The notes below the pieces were generated by a model, which saw nothing but the letters and a program-made list of their open reading frames with translations, did no database searches and was not told the DNA's origin. The position numbers and the translations under genes are program-made. A stretch of DNA of 64,000 nt from an uncultured Duncaniella sp. GTDB taxonomy: Bacteria > Bacteroidota > Bacteroidia > Bacteroidales > Muribaculaceae. Of the stretch, positions 59,302 through 64,000 are shown one piece after another (within the stretch, counting starts at the first letter, position 1; every line of letters begins with the position of its first letter). The DNA is taken from the NCBI GenBank assembly GCA_910586305.1, contig CAJUGS010000001.1:51544-115543 (forward strand), written 5' to 3'.

Positions 59302-60606
59302 TTATTGTGGAAATTTCTTTACTTCGCCGATGAATATAATGGTGTTGGTTCGCAGGTCGGTGAGGGTATACATGAACGGGCGGTCGAGGATGAGTTTTGT
59401 GGGTTTAGGCCTTGGCTCCGTTATTCCGAATGGTGAACCGACAGCTGTATCCATTGTTGCAGCAGCAGCTTCGGCACCATCCTCTTCCACGATGAATCTG
59501 GCTTTCTGAAGAATGTCGGAGATAAAAAAATGTTTCGATGTAGTCATATCGGAAAAATCACTATCTGTGAAAAGGTGGTCCAGTCCGAGCTTTACCAAAC
59601 TTTTGTGAAAACTGTGTGTAGTTCTGATGTCAAATTTCGGCATTCTTACAATATCCCAAGTTTTATGGCGGGCACGACTCTTCCACTTTACGAAGATGTT
59701 GTCGTCAATCTGGTTAATACAATCTTTTAAGTCAACGTCAGGATGTGGAAGTATTACGTCGAAACCATAGGTTGATGAGGCAAGTGTGAACCGTATGATG
59801 TCGAAGCAGTCAAATGCAATAGTTTCTTGTGTCCTATTAAAAGCTTTCATCATCTTGCATATCCCTTCTGTCCCGTCGATGTTATTAAAAGGATATCGTT
59901 CTGAGGTCAAGGAATGATCAAATTTAAAGTCCCACGGAGCTATGACGAAAATTGCATTTATAAGAGCCGAGCTCTGTTGAAAGTACAATGAATGTGAGAG
60001 AAAATTCTTGATTAGTCCGTCGGTATTTGCACTTACCCATTGGTTAATTTCATCTTTGGTGGCTTCTGTCGAAAGATTTCTGATGAAAATCCCGGTGTGG
60101 AATTTGTTTTTACAGATTGTTTTGAACTGTTTTTTGATTTTATGTTTCTCATCCACCCACAATGAATTAGCCAGTCTTGCCGATCCGTTGGTTGCAGGGT
60201 TGTTGATTATTACATCCACGCTCCGGCAGTAGTTGTTGAGTCTGTTTTGTGCATCGTTTATATTGTCGACCCCTAATACGGTGAGTATTTCGTCTTTGGT
60301 TATTCCATTGGCTCCGTTAGAGAGCATACTGAGATTAAAGGCAATTCCAAGAGGAGAGAAGATGTAATTATCTTCGGAATTCTCCATAACAAGTTTTGCC
60401 ATATTGATGGCAAAGCTGTTTATTCCTGATGTTACATTGCTATCAGCCATTTCAAAAACGATAGAGTCGATCTGACCGGCGGATAATACTGGACATTCAG
60501 TTGCTTCGCGGGAGGAAGATGATGCTACTACTCTGGAACAACTACTGATACCCAATATGCATAGAGTTAGGATGCCAGTGATAAGTGATATGTATCTGTC
60601 TTTCAT
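59302..60606 (-). CDS. Serpin lipoprotein (serine/cysteine protease inhibitor)
   Basis: 434 residues. Lipoprotein signal ending ISSC (Cys23), a short Ser-rich linker, then a full serpin domain: FSPLGIAFNLSMLSNGA, ANSLWVDE, INAIFVIAPWDFKF and C-terminal RPFMYTLTD. The hinge of the reactive-centre loop, EEDGAEAAAAT (374-384), is the inhibitory type with small residues. Counting from the hinge Gly (P15), P1 is about S391 in AVGSPFG, so the target may be an elastase- or subtilisin-like protease; exact P1 is uncertain. The gene is clearly more AT-rich than its neighbours, which suggests later acquisition. Comparable to the surface serpin miropin of Tannerella by architecture. It could defend surface proteins against host neutrophil or dietary proteases. 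Confidence 0.92.
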   Translation of the reverse strand: MKDRYISLITGILTLCILGISSCSRVVASSSSREATECPVLSAGQIDSIVFEMADSNVTSGINSFAINMAKLVMENSEDNYIFSPLGIAFNLSMLSNGANGITKDEILTVLGVDNINDAQNRLNNYCRSVDVIINNPATNGSARLANSLWVDEKHKIKKQFKTICKNKFHTGIFIRNLSTEATKDEINQWVSANTDGLIKNFLSHSLYFQQSSALINAIFVIAPWDFKFDHSLTSERYPFNNIDGTEGICKMMKAFNRTQETIAFDCFDIIRFTLASSTYGFDVILPHPDVDLKDCINQIDDNIFVKWKSRARHKTWDIVRMPKFDIRTTHSFHKSLVKLGLDHLFTDSDFSDMTTSKHFFISDILQKARFIVEEDGAEAAAATMDTAVGSPFGITEPRPKPTKLILDRPFMYTLTDLRTNTIIFIGEVKKFPQ

Positions 60607-60683
60607 GGAGCGGGATTGATATTGGTTATTACACGTATCTTATGGTATATTGTTGAATTGTTGATGCTTAGAGGCTACTTGTG

Positions 60684-60691
60684 CAAATATA
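60684..60691 (-). promoter_or_regulatory. -7 box for the serpin gene
   Basis: TATATTTG on the minus strand, 77 nt upstream of the start codon. A TTGG 20 bp upstream is a weak -33 match. Confidence 0.5.
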
Positions 60692-60774
60692 TTATTGATT
60701 GTGTCTTAAATCCAACAAATCAATGTTAAAATATGATAATGCGATTGATATTATCTGAGAACTTGACAAAACAT

Positions 60775-60814
60775 TTCGGGAGGGCTGTACAAATCAATGT
60801 ACGGCCCTCCCGAA
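60775..60814 (-). terminator. Terminator after the FadL-type gene
   Basis: 16-base arms 60775-60790 and 60799-60814 with one G-U pair and an 8-nt loop; reading leftward it continues AAATGTTTTG. Confidence 0.75.
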
Positions 60815-60837
60815 AGGTTATATCAATGTCTGGTTTG

Positions 60838-62268
60838 TCAGAATGAGTAGCTCACGCCGATGGATGGTGTGAAGGCGTGGAGCTTATAGTCGGCCTTGAA
60901 TGTTCCTGACGGTGTGAATCCATACTGTGCCACCATGGCTGCGGCAGTAGCTTCGGGGATTCCTGCGCCGACGAGAGCCGAGGTGAGTTTGCCGGGAAGC
61001 ATGGCTCCGAGCAGGTCCTTGTATTCACAGGTGGCGTTCTTGATGCCGGTGCCGTGGACATACATGAATCCCAGGTCGATGGACAGTGAGGGGATGGGAC
61101 GGAAGGAGAGACCTATGGTAGGCTCGATCTTGGTCATGCCCGGAGTCTCGGGGTTGTAGAAGTTTTTGTTGACAGGAGATGTGTCGATCATCAGGCCGAG
61201 GCGGGCGTCAAGGCGGTTGGTGACGGCATATTCGGCACCGATGGAGTAGGCCCAGCAGTTTTTGTAGTTCTTTTCGAGGTGCTGGTTGAAGGGAGCGAGC
61301 TGCTCGGCAAGAAACTCTATGTCAAGGTTCTTGTAGGCCTTCCAACCGGTGAGTCGGGCGTCGAAGGCGAGTGTGAGTCTTGACACCGGCTTGTAGCTCA
61401 CGCCGAACCCAAGCACGTAGGGACAGGGCATCTCTGCCTTGAAGTTGGCGTTGTTGATGAGGTCGAGGCTCTCGCCGAGTATTCCGCGGGCCACGTCGTT
61501 GGCATAGCTGACGGTAGCGTTTCCGGCTTTTACCTTCATGGTCATTTTTGAACGGTAGGATACACCCACTGTGAGATTGTCGAGGATGTCATACATAGCT
61601 CCGACGTTTATACCCACAGCCACGTCGGCTTTGCCGTTGATGTTGACTGATGCGGGAGTGGTTGTACCGAAGCGCGGTGTTGATGCGGGTAGCTGACCCA
61701 GAGCGGTGAGTGCCTCGATGGCCTTGTCGGCTGTGGATGCAGGCACGAGTCCTTTGTTGAGGTCGACTGAGCCCCAGGTGATCATTGCTCCGACACCTAC
61801 AGACAGTTTGGGGGTTATGGCCCAGGAGATTGTGGGCTGGATGGTGTATGTGCGAAGGTTGACATTCTGGTTGAGTGGAGCGCCCGGCCAGTTCTTGGTC
61901 CAGTTGATCGAGGAGCCATAGGGGGTGTAGAACGATACTCCTGCCTTAAGGTTGGGGTAGATCGAGAAGGCTGCGTTGACATTGATAGGGGTGGAGACAC
62001 CGTTGTCGGTCGTGTAGTCTTTGCCGTCAACAGTGGCGGTGCAGGTGGGCATAATGCCGGTGAACGAACCTGAGAGATCAAGAGTCTTGTTCATGAACGC
62101 CAGGCCGGCGGGATTGAAGAACATACTTTCGCCACCGAGTTTGAGGGCGATACCGGTATGTCCCATGCCTATCTGTTTGGCGGATAGAGAGTTGACCTGG
62201 TAGCCTTCAGCCATCATCACTCCTGCTCCCATGAGCAGGGAAAGGGCTGAAACGAGTAATTTTTTCAT
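60838..62268 (-). CDS. OmpP1/FadL/TodX-family outer-membrane transporter
   Basis: 476 residues with a signal peptide (LLVSALSLLMGAGVMMA). The plug-like N-terminus EGYQVNSLSAKQIGMGHTGIA and SMFFNPAGLAFM are FadL hallmarks (the NPA motif). Alternating beta strands follow to a terminal Phe (IGVSYSF), as needed for BAM insertion. It probably lets long-chain fatty acids or other hydrophobic compounds through the outer membrane. One-gene unit with its own consensus promoter and terminator. Confidence 0.92.
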   Translation of the reverse strand: MKKLLVSALSLLMGAGVMMAEGYQVNSLSAKQIGMGHTGIALKLGGESMFFNPAGLAFMNKTLDLSGSFTGIMPTCTATVDGKDYTTDNGVSTPINVNAAFSIYPNLKAGVSFYTPYGSSINWTKNWPGAPLNQNVNLRTYTIQPTISWAITPKLSVGVGAMITWGSVDLNKGLVPASTADKAIEALTALGQLPASTPRFGTTTPASVNINGKADVAVGINVGAMYDILDNLTVGVSYRSKMTMKVKAGNATVSYANDVARGILGESLDLINNANFKAEMPCPYVLGFGVSYKPVSRLTLAFDARLTGWKAYKNLDIEFLAEQLAPFNQHLEKNYKNCWAYSIGAEYAVTNRLDARLGLMIDTSPVNKNFYNPETPGMTKIEPTIGLSFRPIPSLSIDLGFMYVHGTGIKNATCEYKDLLGAMLPGKLTSALVGAGIPEATAAAMVAQYGFTPSGTFKADYKLHAFTPSIGVSYSF

Positions 62269-62291
62269 ATTTAGTCGATTAAAAACGTGGG

Positions 62292-62323
62292 CAAAGGTAC
62301 GTCTATCCGTTCAGACGGCCAAA
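62292..62323 (-). promoter_or_regulatory. Consensus promoter of the FadL-type gene
   Basis: Minus strand: TTTG (62323-62320), 20-bp spacer, TACCTTTG (62299-62292), 23 nt before the ATG. Confidence 0.8.
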
Positions 62324-62462
62324 AGAATAGATGTTTTTTTGTAAAAAACCCGTCTAAAACTCCCTAAAATTAGCCTAAAACTCGTGTTGCCGTTACGCTG
62401 CATTCTTTATTAAAGGCTGTTTTTACGGAACGGTGGAGGGAGATCGGCTGATGGAAAAGAAA

Positions 62463-62490
62463 AGACGGGTTCCTGTGAGGGAACCCGTCT
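62463..62490 (-). terminator. Terminator after recA
   Basis: 11-bp perfect stem (62463-62473 with 62480-62490), 6-nt loop; the leftward continuation is TTTCTTTTCC. Confidence 0.8.
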
Positions 62491-62523
62491 GAAATTCAGA
62501 ACGGTAGATTGTGATGAGGCTGT

Positions 62524-63732
62524 TTAGATATCCTCTTCGATTGAGAAATCGTCGGGGAGGGGGAGCGATCCGTCATCGTTGAGAGGAATGTCGTCGAGAG
62601 CGTTGATGTCGTCGGCTGTAGCCTCGTCGGGAGCAGCCTTGGGAGCGGCAGCCTTTGCAGGCTTCTTGTCGGCCTTCTTTCCCGAGGCGTTTTCCTTGTT
62701 GCGGAGTGCCTCCATGATTTTTGCTTCAAGCTCGTCGGCGAGTTCGGGGTTGTCCTGTATGACACGCTTTGCCGCGTCGCGTCCCTGTGCTATCTTCATG
62801 CCGTTGTAGGAGAACCATGAGCCGCTCTTCTGGATTATGTCGTTGTCGACACCGAGGTCGATGATCTCACCGCTCTTCGAGATGCCTTCGCCAAACATGA
62901 TGTCAAACTCGGCGCGCTTGAATGGGGGAGCCACCTTGTTTTTCACTACCTTGACCTTTGTGAGCTTGCCCAGCACGTCGTCGCCGTCCTTGATGGCTGT
63001 GGAGGGGCGGATGTCGATGCGCACCGAGGCGTAGAACTTAAGCGCGTTGCCACCGGTGGTGGTCTCGGAGGGTCCGAACATCACGCCGATTTTCTCGCGC
63101 AGCTGGTTGATGAAGATACAGGTGGTGTTGGTCCGCGATATTGCTCCGGTGAGTTTGCGCATGGCCTGCGACATGAGCCGTGCCTGCACGCCCACATTTT
63201 TGTCGCCCATATCTCCGTCGATTTCGCTCTTGGGGGTTAGGGCGGCCACGGAGTCGACCACGAGGATGTCGAGTGCCGACGAGCGTATGAGCTGTTCGGC
63301 TATCTCGAGCGCCTGCTCGCCGTTGTCGGGCTGGGACATGAGGAGGTTGTTGACGTCGACACCGAGCTTTTCGGCGTAGAAGCGGTCAAAGGCGTGTTCT
63401 GCATCGATGATTGCTGCTATACCGCCTGCTTTCTGGGCTTCGGCTATGGCGTGGATGGCGAGAGTGGTCTTACCAGACGACTCCGGTCCGTATATCTCGA
63501 TGATGCGTCCGCGTGGATATCCGCCTACGCCGAGTGCATAGTTGAGGCCGATGGAGCCGCTGGGAATCACGTCGATATCCTCTATCTGCTCGTCGCCGAG
63601 CTTCATGATGGCTCCGCGACCATAGTTTTTCTCGATATTGCCCATGGCCTGGGCCAGAGCTGCAAGCTTGGCCTTGGCGGGATCGGACTCTTTTTCTTTC
63701 GCCCCCTTGGGCGCGGTGTCTTTCTTTGCCAT
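62524..63732 (-). CDS. recA: Recombinase RecA
   Basis: 402 residues, longer than E. coli RecA (353) because of both ends. Walker A GPESSGKT (82-89), catalytic Glu in IIDAEHAFD, Walker B LDILVVDSVAAL, DNA loop L1 QARLMSQAMRKL, and L2 region NQLREKIGVMFGPSETTTGG. The N-terminus has a Lys-rich extension. The tail beyond about 345 is an Ala/Lys-rich linker (SGKKADKKPAKAAAP) followed by a strongly acidic end (LPDDFSIEEDI), which in RecA proteins tunes DNA access. Transcribed alone. Confidence 0.98.
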   Translation of the reverse strand: MAKKDTAPKGAKEKESDPAKAKLAALAQAMGNIEKNYGRGAIMKLGDEQIEDIDVIPSGSIGLNYALGVGGYPRGRIIEIYGPESSGKTTLAIHAIAEAQKAGGIAAIIDAEHAFDRFYAEKLGVDVNNLLMSQPDNGEQALEIAEQLIRSSALDILVVDSVAALTPKSEIDGDMGDKNVGVQARLMSQAMRKLTGAISRTNTTCIFINQLREKIGVMFGPSETTTGGNALKFYASVRIDIRPSTAIKDGDDVLGKLTKVKVVKNKVAPPFKRAEFDIMFGEGISKSGEIIDLGVDNDIIQKSGSWFSYNGMKIAQGRDAAKRVIQDNPELADELEAKIMEALRNKENASGKKADKKPAKAAAPKAAPDEATADDINALDDIPLNDDGSLPLPDDFSIEEDI

Positions 63733-63760
63733 TGGTCTGTATGGTTTTGTTTCTATAATG

Positions 63761-63768
63761 CAAATTTA
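63761..63768 (-). promoter_or_regulatory. -7 box for recA
   Basis: TAAATTTG on the minus strand, 28 nt upstream of the start. -33 element is poor. No LexA-type palindrome recognised nearby. Confidence 0.5.
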
Positions 63769-63957
63769 CGCCCTTGCATGGGCAGGAATGCAGCACATCT
63801 CAGTTAAAATGATATAAGATGCTGTGCCGGCTGATTTTTCAGAGTATAAAATTAGCTATTTTTCAACAGATTACAAAGTGGAGAAGAATTATTTAGAAAA
63901 AATTTCACTTCGCGTGAACTATTCATTCTGCCATGCGTTTTATAGGTACATAGCAAA

Positions 63958-64000
63958 ATTACTTTTTCCATTGCAAGAAATGTGATAATGATTGGTTTAT
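63958..64000. repeat. Dispersed intergenic repeat, copy 2 (continues past the window edge)
   Basis: 43 bases identical to 38332-38374, preceded by a weaker-similarity zone (about 63912-63957). It lies upstream of recA, beyond its promoter. The right end is cut by the window, so the true length is unknown. Confidence 0.8.

Noticed and set aside
60607..60837. Small RNA in the serpin-FadL gap
   Set aside because: Only a -7 box and the FadL terminator are visible; no independent promoter-terminator pair.
38332..64000. Reading the two 43-bp repeats as attachment sites of one 25-kb mobile element
   Set aside because: The interval holds mostly core genes (cysS, purC, dnaN, recN, recA) and no integrase, so excision as a unit is implausible.

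Overview
The window is a 64 kb stretch of a Bacteroidales chromosome with fairly high GC for the order. It is most like a gut Muribaculaceae or Prevotella-type commensal; the phylum call is firm, the family call is inference. The supporting signs are: at least six promoters matching the Bacteroidetes consensus TTTG-N20-TAnnTTTG; almost no Shine-Dalgarno sequences; type IX secretion (T9SS) style C-terminal tails; a one-chain pyruvate:ferredoxin oxidoreductase; and Bacteroidetes-only families (DUF4834, DUF4835, DUF3467). I found no tRNA, rRNA, CRISPR array, insertion sequence or intact prophage.

Layout. 0-4.8 kb: 3' part of a phosphohexomutase, a ferritin with a palindromic operator candidate, a WecA/MraY-type sugar-1-phosphate transferase, and trpS. 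4.8-14.8 kb: a rightward gene train with a DUF2723 glycosyltransferase-like membrane protein, pdxA, and then a tightly packed lipid head-group cassette: nucleotidyltransferase, ATP-grasp enzyme, GtrA protein, two CDP-alcohol phosphotransferases, an AUR1-like PAP2 enzyme and a HAD phosphatase. The cassette looks like an alternative inositol-phospholipid/inositol-sphingolipid pathway. 14.8-20.1 kb: a leftward operon (pseudokinase, GNAT-fold protein, two glycosyltransferases, Wzx-type flippase) that meets the lipid cassette tail to tail. 20.2-26.7 kb: a RecD-like helicase, nifJ and a CE2-type esterase lipoprotein. 26.8-28.4 kb: an isolated two-gene cassette whose second product looks like an HK97-fold phage major capsid protein (SU10/DUF5309 type), with no other phage genes near it. 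28.5-30.9 kb: three tandem FKBP prolyl isomerases aimed at three different compartments.

31-38 kb: three secreted proteins with T9SS-like tails, including an M6 metalloprotease paired with a large repeat protein. 38.4-43.3 kb: a leftward housekeeping operon (purC, ubiE/menG, DUF3467, cysS, YbdG-like channel). 43.4-44.9 kb: a small AT-rich accessory patch with an orphan lipoprotein, a 34-bp-stem inverted repeat and another hairpin, then DUF4834 and a SemiSWEET. 45.2-52.5 kb: glycoside hydrolases GH3 and GH115 in an operon, convergent with GH97, suited to removing side groups from plant xylan and galactosides. 52.7-59.2 kb: the dnaN, exonuclease, coaBC, DUF4835, recN, rlmB operon. 59.3-64 kb: a serpin lipoprotein, a FadL-type porin and recA.

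The points most worth follow-up are the orphan capsid-like cassette, the MIPS-less inositol-lipid cassette with its unusual second CDP-alcohol transferase, the pseudokinase heading the glycan operon, and a 43-bp identical intergenic repeat found at 38.3 kb and again at the right edge.
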